NCBI GenBank assembly: GCA_900542195.1
Contig: UQNA01000009.1
Location: 1 to 60,401, forward strand
Length of the DNA stretch: 60,401 bases
DNA from: an uncultured Sutterella sp.
Lineage (GTDB): Bacteria > Pseudomonadota > Gammaproteobacteria > Burkholderiales > Burkholderiaceae_F
Direction: 5' to 3'
The position numbers and the translations under genes were made by a program. Below, one piece after another: positions 34,485 to 42,655 of this stretch (positions are counted from its first letter, which is position 1; each line of letters starts with the position of its first letter). The notes beneath the pieces are model-generated. The model was not told the origin of the DNA. It ran no database searches and worked only from the letters and a program-made list of their open reading frames with translations.

Positions 34485-35987
34485 ATGGAAGCAACACTTA
34501 AGACCGGACTTAGGAACCCTAATGTTCTTGAATGGGGAAAATGGAAGAAATTCGGCTTTATCAGCGCCTTTATTGCCTTAACCGTTATTTGTCTCCTCCC
34601 TGAACAGCCGGGACTTTCTGTTGCAGGCCAACGCATGATCGGAATTATGATTTTTGCCGTCATTCTTTGGTCGACTTCCGCAGTCTCCTATCCCGTTTCT
34701 GCAGGTCTCATCATGACCTTAACAGCGCTCTTTATCGGCTTTTCTCCAGGCACCAACCCGGATCAGATTATAGGGACAACCGCCGGAATGAAAATGGCTC
34801 TCGTCGGCTTTTCATCGCCCGCATTCTGCCTGGTTGGTGCTGCTCTTTTTCTTGCCGCAGCCATGACCATTACGGGACTGGATAAAAGAATTGCTTTGTT
34901 CGTTCTGCACAAGGTTGGTGCTGAACCGAAACGGATCGTCCTCGGAGTTATTCTCTGCGGACTTATTCTTTCCTTTTTCGTTCCATCTACAACTGCCCGC
35001 GTGGCCTGTCTAGTCCCCATCGTTATCGGTGTAATTCAAGCTTTAAATCTGTCGATGAAATCAGCCTTTGCCGCAGCACTCATGATTACCGTCGCTCAAG
35101 TGGATTCCGTTTGGAATATTGGCATCAAAACTGCAGCTGCTCAAAACATGGTTGCCGTCAATTTCATCCGAGAGATAACAGGCACTGACATTACTTGGAT
35201 GAACTGGTTCATTGCAGCCGCACCATTTGCCGCACTGTTGTCCGTTTGCTTGTTCTTCCTAGTCTGCAAGTGTTTCAATGTTGATTCAACAAAACTTGGG
35301 AGCTCTTCTGAAATCATCGGAGAGAGACTTCGAGAACTCGGCCCAATGAGTAAGAATGAATGGAAGCTTCTCATTGTTTCCATCATCCTGCTCTCTTTCT
35401 GGATATCCGAAAAAACACTTCACCAGATAGACACTACAACCACGACCGTCTGTGCTATCGCTATTCTGATGTGCCCGGGAATCGGCGTCATGAATTGGCA
35501 GCAAACAGTCAACAAAATTAATTGGGGAACGCTGCTTCTATTCGGTGTTGGAATCTCTCTCGGATCGGCCCTCCTCTCCACTAAAGCGGCTCAGTGGCTT
35601 GCCGATATGATTGTGTTAAGTTTCGGCCTTGAAAACTCCACAACTTTCATGATTCTTGCCGTAATGGCAATATTCTTAATCGTTATTCACTTAGGATTTG
35701 CCTCAGCGACAGGTCTTGCCGCCGCCATCATTCCAATTATTATTGCGGTTCTCGGAGCACTTAAAACACCGGGCGTTAATATCATTGGTTTGACGATGAT
35801 TCTTCAGTTTGTGATTAGCTTTGGCTACATCCTTCCGGTTAACGCTCCGCAAAACATGATTGCTTATTCCACGGGAACTTTTGAAGTGTCTCAGTTTGCG
35901 AAATTCGGTTTGATGTTTACATTAGTCGCTTACGGCCTGTTATTGGTGTTGGCACAAACGTATTGGAAGTGGCTTGGCTTAGTCTAG
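34485..35987 (+). CDS. DASS-family (SLC13-like) anion/dicarboxylate transporter
   Basis: 500 residues with about 12 hydrophobic segments. Two repeat motifs of the family are visible: SFFVPSTTARVACLVPI near residues 165-181 and YILPVNAPQNMIAYSTG near 447-463. The family (CitT, TtdT, DIT and similar) moves C4-dicarboxylates, tartrate, citrate or sulfonates by sodium symport or exchange. The ATG has AGGAAAG upstream. It is a single-gene unit with its own terminator. In an organism with periplasmic fumarate-type reductases, a dicarboxylate exchanger would fit, but the substrate is not defined here. Confidence 0.88.
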   Translation: MEATLKTGLRNPNVLEWGKWKKFGFISAFIALTVICLLPEQPGLSVAGQRMIGIMIFAVILWSTSAVSYPVSAGLIMTLTALFIGFSPGTNPDQIIGTTAGMKMALVGFSSPAFCLVGAALFLAAAMTITGLDKRIALFVLHKVGAEPKRIVLGVILCGLILSFFVPSTTARVACLVPIVIGVIQALNLSMKSAFAAALMITVAQVDSVWNIGIKTAAAQNMVAVNFIREITGTDITWMNWFIAAAPFAALLSVCLFFLVCKCFNVDSTKLGSSSEIIGERLRELGPMSKNEWKLLIVSIILLSFWISEKTLHQIDTTTTTVCAIAILMCPGIGVMNWQQTVNKINWGTLLLFGVGISLGSALLSTKAAQWLADMIVLSFGLENSTTFMILAVMAIFLIVIHLGFASATGLAAAIIPIIIAVLGALKTPGVNIIGLTMILQFVISFGYILPVNAPQNMIAYSTGTFEVSQFAKFGLMFTLVAYGLLLVLAQTYWKWLGLV

Positions 35988-36006
35988 TTGAACACTCAAT
36001 CCCGAT

Positions 36007-36050
36007 AAAAACGTCCTTCCGGCAGCCAATTCGGAAGGACGTTTTCCTTT
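36007..36050 (+). terminator. rho-independent terminator (probably bidirectional)
   Basis: AAACGTCCTTCCG and CGGAAGGACGTTT form a 13-base stem followed by TTCCTTT. It ends the transporter gene; trpA ends 31 bases further right on the other strand and may use the same hairpin. Confidence 0.88.
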
Positions 36051-36080
36051 GAAATTAAATTCTCTTTGGGATTATGAAGA

Positions 36081-36842
36081 TTAAGCTCTTAAGCCTCTAA
36101 GATATTCCGCCGCGGCCTGAGGAGCATTCTTACCTTCTCTGGCGGTAATTCGAACAATATCTTCTGCAATAGCAAATCCATCACAGAGTCCTTTGAGCTC
36201 ATTGATGAGTTCTGCTGTGACCTCACCCAACCCCACTATGCACGGCAGTTCAGGGTTAGCTTCTTTTGCCAACTGAACCATCTTAGTCACGTTGGCTTTG
36301 AGGACATCCGCGGAGACCGGGCCTAGAGCGCCGATACAGTAAAGATAACCTTCCGCTTCCTTTGCAATAAAACTGATTCTCTTGCCGGATGTCGGTGCCA
36401 CTGTGAAAATAAAATCAATTCCGTACTGGCGGCAGAGTTGTGAGAACTCTTCTCTTTCTTCATAAGGGACATCCAATAAAGCCAAGCCGTCAATGCCGAT
36501 TTCCTGACACTTTTTCAAAAATGCCTCAGTCCCGTAACCGAAAACCACATTGGCATAAGTTTTGAAAACCAACGGGATACTAACTTCTTTCCTGAGCTCA
36601 CTAACCATTTCAAAAATCTTGTTAGTTGTTGTCCCGTTTGCTAAAGCACGAACGTTAGCCTCTTGACCCAAAGGACCCTCTCCTGTCGGATCAGAAAAGG
36701 GGATTCCCAACTCAACGAGGCCGGCACCGTTCTTAGCTAATGCTTTGACGACTTCTTTTGTAGTCTCTAAATCCGGATCACCGCATGTCACGAAAGGAAC
36801 TAAAACTGTCGGTGCCGCAAATGCTTGTTTAATGCTACTCAT
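36081..36842 (-). CDS. trpA: tryptophan synthase alpha chain, divergent
   Basis: 253 residues, a little shorter than the usual 260-270. The family converts indole-3-glycerol phosphate to indole and passes it to TrpB. The catalytic Glu (E. coli Glu49) is kept in VELGIPFSDP, but Asp60 is replaced by Glu (TGEGP instead of ADGP). The loop-6 GVTG is replaced by GPVS, and the phosphate-binding GFGIS...GSAIV is replaced by GLGEV...AEDIV. These changes raise doubt that it still cleaves the normal substrate. The start ATG (MSSIKQAF) overlaps the trpB stop by 8 bases, so it is translationally coupled; a longer frame inside trpB is rejected. Confidence 0.88.
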   Translation of the reverse strand: MSSIKQAFAAPTVLVPFVTCGDPDLETTKEVVKALAKNGAGLVELGIPFSDPTGEGPLGQEANVRALANGTTTNKIFEMVSELRKEVSIPLVFKTYANVVFGYGTEAFLKKCQEIGIDGLALLDVPYEEREEFSQLCRQYGIDFIFTVAPTSGKRISFIAKEAEGYLYCIGALGPVSADVLKANVTKMVQLAKEANPELPCIVGLGEVTAELINELKGLCDGFAIAEDIVRITAREGKNAPQAAAEYLRGLRA

Positions 36843-38019
36843 TGATGTCTTCTCCTTTATATCTAGCAATTGCCGCACAGTCTTTGTCGCCGCGGCCCGA
36901 AATATTGATAACCATGATTTGGTCTTTGCCCATGGTGGGGGCAAGTTTTAATGCGTGAGCAACCGCATGAGAGGATTCGATTGCAGGAATGATGCCCTCG
37001 GTCTTGGCTAAGTATTCGAAAGCATTAACCGCTTCATCGTCTGTCACTGCAACGTATTCGGCTCGGCCGATATCATGGAGATAAGAGTGTTCCGGCCCTA
37101 CTCCGGGATAATCCAACCCGGCAGAAATCGAGTAAACCGGTGCGATTTGACCGAACTCGTCTTGGCAGAAGTAACTCTTCATGCCGTGAAAAATACCTTC
37201 CCTGCCAACAGAGATAGTTGCGGCTGTCTCGGCCGTATGGATGCCTCTGCCACCGGCTTCGCATCCGATTAATCTCACGCCTTCATCATCAATGAAATTG
37301 TAGAAAGCGCCGATAGCGTTACTGCCTCCGCCGATGCACGCTAAAACAGCATCCGGAAGACGTCCTTCTTTTTCAAGGATCTGCTCTTTGATTTCTTTGG
37401 AGATAACAGCCTGGAAGTCCCTGACGATTTCCGGGAAAGGATGAGGGCCCACTGCAGAACCGAGACAGTAATGGGTATCCTCCAGACGTTTAACCCATTC
37501 TCCCATTGCTTCGTTAACTGCATCTTTAAGCGTTGCCGTTCCCGATGTAACCGGAACAACCTCACTTCCCAACAGTTTCATTTTGTAGACGTTAAGGGCC
37601 TGTCTGACGGTATCTTCCTTACCCATATAAACAACACACTCCATCCCTAAAAGGGCTGCAGCAGTTGCAGTCGCTACACCATGCTGACCTGCACCGGTCT
37701 CTGCAATCAAACGGGTTTTACCCATTTTCTTGGCAAGCAGAGCTTGTCCGAGAACGTTATTGATTTTGTGAGCTCCGGTGTGATTAAGGTCTTCTCTCTT
37801 TAAATAAATTTTTGCTCCGCCTAAATCTTCTGTCATACGCTTTGCAAAATAAAGTCTTGACGGGCGACCTGCGTATTCATTCAAAAGTTCCTGAAGCTCT
37901 CTGTTGAATTCCGGATCATTTTTGTAATGCTCATAAGCTTCTTCAAGCTCTGATGCTGCGTTCATCAATACTTCCGGAATGTACTGACCACCATGTTTTC
38001 CGAAACGGCCTTTACTCAT
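36835..38019 (-). CDS. trpB: tryptophan synthase beta chain
   Basis: 394 residues, standard length for TrpB1. PLP-binding Lys85 in NHTGAHKINN, ETGAGQHGVATATAAA, CIGGGSNAIGAF and SSHAVAHA are all intact. It joins indole and serine to make tryptophan. Start ATG preceded by AAGGA. It is followed by an overlapping trpA and preceded by a T-box leader about 350 bases upstream. No trpE, trpD, trpC or trpF is in the window, so the locus contains only the last step. Confidence 0.96.
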   Translation of the reverse strand: MSKGRFGKHGGQYIPEVLMNAASELEEAYEHYKNDPEFNRELQELLNEYAGRPSRLYFAKRMTEDLGGAKIYLKREDLNHTGAHKINNVLGQALLAKKMGKTRLIAETGAGQHGVATATAAALLGMECVVYMGKEDTVRQALNVYKMKLLGSEVVPVTSGTATLKDAVNEAMGEWVKRLEDTHYCLGSAVGPHPFPEIVRDFQAVISKEIKEQILEKEGRLPDAVLACIGGGSNAIGAFYNFIDDEGVRLIGCEAGGRGIHTAETAATISVGREGIFHGMKSYFCQDEFGQIAPVYSISAGLDYPGVGPEHSYLHDIGRAEYVAVTDDEAVNAFEYLAKTEGIIPAIESSHAVAHALKLAPTMGKDQIMVINISGRGDKDCAAIARYKGEDINE

Positions 38020-38134
38020 TGTTGATTCCTTGTGATTCTTTTCTTAAAAAGTTGCTTAACTTACTGATCGACTTGTTCAGCTTGGACGCTGAAACTTTTC
38101 TCGGTTTCTTACGGCTTGACTAAGTCTCTTTTGG

Positions 38135-38341
38135 TCAAGCCGCCTGAATGTGAAATTCGAGACTTCTCCGGCATCTACGCCATCGGAAAAATTCTTCATG
38201 GCAGATTTCTCTTAGCTGCTTGGTAAGTTTGGAAGCTATTGTTTCTTCCAAAAGAAAACTCAAGGAGGAGAAAGAAAAGAGATCGACTGCTTTGTTCTTA
38301 TTACAAAGCTTTCCTTTCTTCAAACACGTTTTGTGGCACAT
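38135..38341 (-). CDS. possible small protein between the T-box and trpB
   Basis: A 68-codon frame whose ATG is preceded by AGGAG at good distance, starting about 25 bases after the T-box terminator. The product has five Cys and one Trp, a hydrophobic stretch near the middle and a basic C-terminus. I do not recognise it. It lacks the CxxCxGxG pattern of anti-TRAP, the T-box-controlled small protein of Bacillus. It overlaps a GGCTTGAC/GTCAAGCC hairpin at about 38115-38145. It could be a real small gene, a remnant, or chance. Confidence 0.3.
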   Translation of the reverse strand: MCHKTCLKKGKLCNKNKAVDLFSFSSLSFLLEETIASKLTKQLREICHEEFFRWRRCRRSLEFHIQAA

Positions 38342-38366
38342 GATTGCTCCTCTTCTTGAGGGCAAT

Positions 38367-38420
38367 CAAAAAACCCGCCCTCAAATAAAAATTCCATAAA
38401 ACTTTTATTCAAGGACGGGC
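38367..38420 (-). terminator. regulated terminator of the T-box leader
   Basis: On the minus strand CCCGTCCTTGAATAAA pairs with TTTATTTGAGGGCGGG over 16 positions (with G-U pairs), followed by six T. The 5' arm contains CCTTG, which in the alternative antiterminator pairs with CAAGG at the start of the T-box. Confidence 0.9.
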
Positions 38421-38655
38421 TGTTATTAGCTCGCGGTGCCACCTTGTTTCATAATTGACCTGCATTTATACAAGTCTCTTATGCACTTTACAGGGAACCA
38501 TCATTCCCTTGGGTAACTAACGTATCCCTTCACGTCGCAGAATACTAAGTTGTCAAACCGTTCCTTGCGCCCTCAGTGACCCATTATGCAAGTCTGCGTT
38601 CTGCTCGGATCTCAGCTGCCCGAACTCTCTGTGAGTGCACAACAAGCTTTACTTT
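38367..38655 (-). promoter_or_regulatory. T-box riboswitch (tRNA-Trp sensing) upstream of trpBA
   Basis: Read on the minus strand the parts occur in the canonical order. The basal stem I helix is TTGTGCACTCA (38632-38642) pairing with TGAGGGCGCAA (38565-38575). An AGAGAG motif lies on the 5' side (about 38625-38630). A specifier-loop region follows with UGG (Trp) at 38581-38583, followed by G. A stem III hairpin AGGGAA...TTCCCT lies near 38490-38511. The T-box AAGGTGGCACCGCGA is at 38431-38446, whose UGGC matches the GCCA end of tRNA-Trp (discriminator G). A 16-base terminator stem with six T lies at 38367-38420. Uncharged tRNA-Trp would favour the antiterminator and trpBA expression. Confidence 0.92.
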
Positions 38656-38731
38656 CACTTCATAGGTTTAAATTTGATAAGTAGATTACCAAACAAAAAA
38701 AGGAAAAACAGAAATCTCCGCATTAATTTCT

Positions 38732-39727
38732 TCAAGATTGTCCCGCTTTAGTGTTTTCGATGATCTCGTTCTTCTCTACCTTAACGAAACCTCCGGACTC
38801 TCTCCAGCTCTCGATCCAGCCATTCAATAAAATTGAGTCTTCAATCTCAACGATCAGTTCGAAATTTCCGTTATCCAGCTGAACAATTTTCTGGGTCGGA
38901 TTAAACGGCGTTTCTTTCATGTTTACGGCAGTTATGGGATTGGTGAATTCAATCCTTAATTGAACTTTGCTACCGCTTCCGTAATTAAAGTGGTTGTTCT
39001 TCACATAGGACTTTAAATTAAAGTTTTTGGGATACTCGGCCTGCATGTCCACGATTCGAACATCTTTCATACGATGAAGAGCAAAATGCCGCAGTTCGCC
39101 GCTCCCAACGTACTCACAAACTAGATAAAGCCGCACTTCTTGCTGAACTAGTCCTAAAGGAGAGACTCGAACCTGCTTATCTTTTCCGTCACTGGTGGTG
39201 TAACTTATGTCAAGCTGTTTACCTTCGAAAAGTCCGGCAGCAACTTCATTGAAGATACGAGTGAGGATCTTCGGAGGCATCATGGGGATAGAGTCGGAGA
39301 CAACCGCAACCTTATCCAGCCATTTTTGACGGAGCTTGTCTTCGCTGCCCCGGCCTGGATCGTCTGACTCAGAAAACAAATAATCTAGAGAATTACTAAC
39401 TTCAGGCGGAAGCTGATACTTTAACTGCTCTTTGGCAAGGTTAAGAAGCAGTTTAGCGTTGTTGTCCAGCCTTAAGGTCTCAAGGCTGGTGACTGTTTTC
39501 GTTCTTCTATATCCGAACGGTTTAGAAGAACTATCGCACATGATTCCGCAGTCGGCCTCAACCAACTCTTTCAAATACCGCTGAAAAGTCCGCTTGTTAA
39601 CGGAGAATCCGGAATTCTCCAGAACCGTCAGCAGCTCTGTGCTAGATATTTTTCGATCAGAGGGGATCCTTTTCAGAATTTCTAAAAGAAGCCTTACTTC
39701 CCCAACTCCTGTAGTGGTTCTTGCCAT
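38732..39727 (-). CDS. WYL-domain transcriptional regulator
   Basis: 331 residues. The N-terminal winged helix (about 10-75) has an HTH of the DeoR/HTH_11 kind (ISSTELLTVLENSGFSVNKR). The WYL ligand-binding domain covers about 160-235, with the name-giving triplet changed to LYL in VRLYLVCEY and RHFALHRMKDV following. The C-terminal WCX-like extension is present. Such regulators sense small ligands or nucleic acids in DNA-damage, defence or metabolic control. It ends about 50 bases before the trp leader on the same strand, so it could read through into it. It uses a TGA stop. The target is unknown. Confidence 0.85.
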   Translation of the reverse strand: MARTTTGVGEVRLLLEILKRIPSDRKISSTELLTVLENSGFSVNKRTFQRYLKELVEADCGIMCDSSSKPFGYRRTKTVTSLETLRLDNNAKLLLNLAKEQLKYQLPPEVSNSLDYLFSESDDPGRGSEDKLRQKWLDKVAVVSDSIPMMPPKILTRIFNEVAAGLFEGKQLDISYTTSDGKDKQVRVSPLGLVQQEVRLYLVCEYVGSGELRHFALHRMKDVRIVDMQAEYPKNFNLKSYVKNNHFNYGSGSKVQLRIEFTNPITAVNMKETPFNPTQKIVQLDNGNFELIVEIEDSILLNGWIESWRESGGFVKVEKNEIIENTKAGQS

Positions 39728-39769
39728 ATTTTCTTGTCCGAAATTGGTTGTAGAGAATATTTTACCTGT

Positions 39770-39790
39770 CCCACCGATCGTTTAGGTGGG
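39770..39790. promoter_or_regulatory. inverted repeat upstream of the WYL regulator
   Basis: CCCACC-GATCGTTTA-GGTGGG lies 43 bases before the start codon. Arms and spacing fit an operator, possibly autoregulatory, or a 5' mRNA hairpin. Confidence 0.35.
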
Positions 39791-39843
39791 TAGATGCATT
39801 AGCACTATGAGCTCCCTGAAAAACCCATATTCCGGATCCGCAA

Positions 39844-39895
39844 ATAAAAACTCCCGCGATAATTCCTTCAAGGCATCATCAGCGGGAGTTTTTGT
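39844..39895 (-). terminator. rho-independent terminator of the alaC-hom-thrC operon
   Basis: AAAAACTCCCGC and GCGGGAGTTTTT form a strong stem around a 24-base loop with T runs; it lies about 15 bases beyond the thrC stop. Confidence 0.85.
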
Positions 39896-39908
39896 TTAGT
39901 TGTTCAAA

Positions 39909-41333
39909 TTAGGCGTTCTGTTCAATAAATTCTTTAACTAATTGAACATTTGCCGGCATATCCGCGACTTTTTGCTGCTTTTCTAATATGCCTTCATATC
40001 CGTTAGGCACCGGCGGTTCAAAACCGACTGCCTCAACGATAGTTTTTCCGAATTTGGTCGGAAGAGCAGTTTCAAGACAAATCGTTTTGACGCCGTCAAT
40101 CTTCATCTTGTAGGCGGCATTTAAGCCGTCTGCCGTGTGAGGATCAACCAAAAACTGATGTTCGTTCCAGGTCTTTCGGATTCTCTCGATGCGTTCCTCA
40201 TGAGTGCTGCGGGCAGAGCAAACTCCGCTAGCCTTTACACGCTCCCATTCGGGGCCATCCAACAAGAATTCACCTTTGGTCTTCAATTCATTCCAAAGTT
40301 CGCAAACTCTTTCCGGATCTTTGCCGCAGATGTCGTAAACATAACGTTCAAAATTAGACGCTTTGGAAATATCCATGGATGGAGAACTTGTCACGTAAGT
40401 ATGAGCAGAATCTCTGACCTTATAGCGTCCGGTCTTGAAGAACTCGTAAAGGACATCATTCTCGTTGGTCGCGACGATAAGCTGTCTAATCGGCAAGCCC
40501 ATTTGCTTAGCAATCCAACCGGCTAAAACGTCACCGAAGTTTCCGCTTGGAACAGAAAATGCAATTTCCTCATCCTCACTTTCTGTAGCCTGAAGCCAGC
40601 CGCTGAAGTAGTAGACGACCTGTGCAGCGATACGGGCCCAGTTAATGGAGTTGACGGTTCCGATGGAGTATTTGGTTTTGAATCCCAAATCAGCCGAAAC
40701 AGCTTTCACGATATCCTGAGCATCATCGAAACTTCCTTCGACAGCAATGTTGAAGATATTGCCGTCGAGCAAAGAATACATCTGAGCTCTTTGGAAATCG
40801 CTCATGCGGCCTTTCGGAGACAGCATGAATACTTTGATACCTTCACGGCCTCTCATCGCATATTCAGCTGCGCTGCCGGTATCTCCGCTCGTTGCACCGA
40901 GAATATTGAGCTGTTCCTGACGTTTAGACAAAACGCATTCAAACAAAGCGCCAAGGTACTGCATTGCCATGTCTTTGAATGCCAACGTCGGGCCGTTGGA
41001 CAACTCAAGAATGCCGATTTCTTTGTCAAGCCAGACTAGAGGCACAATCTTCGAAAAATCCGTTCCCTCTCTGCCGTGGTCATAAGTTTCCGACGTATAG
41101 GTGGACTCGCAAAGATGCGCAATTGTTGAGCGGTTCATGTCTTTGGCAAACAAGGCGGTAACGGCCGTTGCCAATTGAGCATAGTTCAAACCTCTCCACG
41201 ACTTCAGAGTTTCTTTAGAAACCTGAGGATATTGGACGGGCACAAAAAGTCCTCCGTCCTTGGCTAGACCTTGGAGAATGATCTCTGTATAGGTGGCGGC
41301 AGGAACGCCGCCTCGTGTAGAAACGTACTGCAT
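39909..41333 (-). CDS. thrC: threonine synthase
   Basis: 474 residues, the long proteobacterial class of ThrC. It converts O-phosphohomoserine to threonine using PLP. The PLP Lys is in PTLAFKDMAMQYLG, and the glycine-rich GATSGDTGSAAEYA binds phosphate. Its ATG overlaps the last base of the hom stop (TAATG), so it is translationally coupled. It is the last gene of alaC-hom-thrC. Confidence 0.97.
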   Translation of the reverse strand: MQYVSTRGGVPAATYTEIILQGLAKDGGLFVPVQYPQVSKETLKSWRGLNYAQLATAVTALFAKDMNRSTIAHLCESTYTSETYDHGREGTDFSKIVPLVWLDKEIGILELSNGPTLAFKDMAMQYLGALFECVLSKRQEQLNILGATSGDTGSAAEYAMRGREGIKVFMLSPKGRMSDFQRAQMYSLLDGNIFNIAVEGSFDDAQDIVKAVSADLGFKTKYSIGTVNSINWARIAAQVVYYFSGWLQATESEDEEIAFSVPSGNFGDVLAGWIAKQMGLPIRQLIVATNENDVLYEFFKTGRYKVRDSAHTYVTSSPSMDISKASNFERYVYDICGKDPERVCELWNELKTKGEFLLDGPEWERVKASGVCSARSTHEERIERIRKTWNEHQFLVDPHTADGLNAAYKMKIDGVKTICLETALPTKFGKTIVEAVGFEPPVPNGYEGILEKQQKVADMPANVQLVKEFIEQNA

Positions 41334-42643
41334 TAGTGAAGTTCCTCTTTACGCAGCAAGACAATTGGTCCGCGAACACTGGAAAGTTCCTGCATGGTTC
41401 TGATAGCCTTCTGAACGTCGGCTTCCTTAGTGGTATGAGTCATCATGATGACTTCAGTCTGATGGACCTTCTGAGGAGCTTCTTTCTGGATCAAGGACTC
41501 AATGGAAATCTTGTTGTCCGCGATGATTCTAGTGATTTCAGCCAATACGCCCGGTTTATCTTCCACGGGAATTCTCATGTAATAAGAACAGACGGTATCT
41601 CCGAAATCAGCCCATGGATTAGCGTTATGTTTTGCGTCAACGGTCGGCATCTTCGGTCTTTCAGAGACATCGACGGAAGCTGTACGGGCAATGTCAATCA
41701 AGTCTGCAATAACGGCACTTCCCGTAGGTTCGCCGCCGGCGCCCTTACCGTAGTAGAGAGAACTTTCTGCGGCATCGCCTTTAACGACGACAGCATTCAT
41801 TGCTCCTTCTACATTAGCTAAAAGTCTTCTGTTCGGCACCAAAGCAGGATGAACACGAACTTCAACGCCGTAATCCGTATTCTTAGTGATACCGAGCAGC
41901 TTGATTCTGAAACCGAGCTCTTCTGCATACTTGATGTCTTTAGCTTCAAGCTTGCTAATGCCTTCAATATGAACTTTCTGCATATTGACAGGAACTCCGA
42001 AGGCAATAGCTGCCAAAAGCATGATCTTGTGAGCAGTATCGATACCCTCGATATCAAAAGTCGGATCGGCTTCCGCATAGCCTAACTGCTGTGCTTCTGC
42101 CAACACGTCTGCAAAACTTCTTCCGGTATCACGCATAGTAGAAAGGATGAAGTTGCAGGTACCGTTGATGATGCCGGCGATCCATTTAACATCGTTAGCG
42201 GCAAGACCTTCTCTCAAACCCTTAACGATAGGAATAGAACCTGCGACGGCAGCTTCAAATGCTACGTTGACGCCCGCCTTCTCGGCAGCAGCAAAAATTT
42301 CATTACCGTATTCAGCCAAAAGAGCTTTGTTGGCGGTAACAACATGCTTACCTTTAGAGATGGCTTCAAGAATAAGAGAACGAGCCGGCTCAATGCCCCC
42401 CATTACTTCGACCACGACGTTGATGTCGGGATCGTTGACAATGTCTTTCCAATCGGAGGAGACGATAACGTCTTCAGCAACGAGCGGAACGACTCTGGCG
42501 GTATTTCTGGCAACGACTCTCTTAACGGAAATATCCGTACCGGATCTTTTAACGATCAAGTCCTTGTTTCTTTGAAGAACGTCGTATGTTCCTTTACCCA
42601 CATTGCCGAATCCGGCAAGACCAACTTTAATTGAAGTTGCCAT
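41333..42643 (-). CDS. hom: homoserine dehydrogenase
   Basis: 436 residues. N-terminal NAD(P)-binding GLAGFGNVGKGT, catalytic region with AGIINGTCNFILSTM and EADPTFDIEGIDTAHK, and a C-terminal ACT domain (about 350-430) for threonine feedback. It makes homoserine from aspartate semialdehyde. It is monofunctional, with no fused aspartokinase. It lies between alaC (13 bases upstream) and thrC. Confidence 0.97.
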   Translation of the reverse strand: MATSIKVGLAGFGNVGKGTYDVLQRNKDLIVKRSGTDISVKRVVARNTARVVPLVAEDVIVSSDWKDIVNDPDINVVVEVMGGIEPARSLILEAISKGKHVVTANKALLAEYGNEIFAAAEKAGVNVAFEAAVAGSIPIVKGLREGLAANDVKWIAGIINGTCNFILSTMRDTGRSFADVLAEAQQLGYAEADPTFDIEGIDTAHKIMLLAAIAFGVPVNMQKVHIEGISKLEAKDIKYAEELGFRIKLLGITKNTDYGVEVRVHPALVPNRRLLANVEGAMNAVVVKGDAAESSLYYGKGAGGEPTGSAVIADLIDIARTASVDVSERPKMPTVDAKHNANPWADFGDTVCSYYMRIPVEDKPGVLAEITRIIADNKISIESLIQKEAPQKVHQTEVIMMTHTTKEADVQKAIRTMQELSSVRGPIVLLRKEELH

Positions 42644-42655
42644 TCTCAGTTATCC

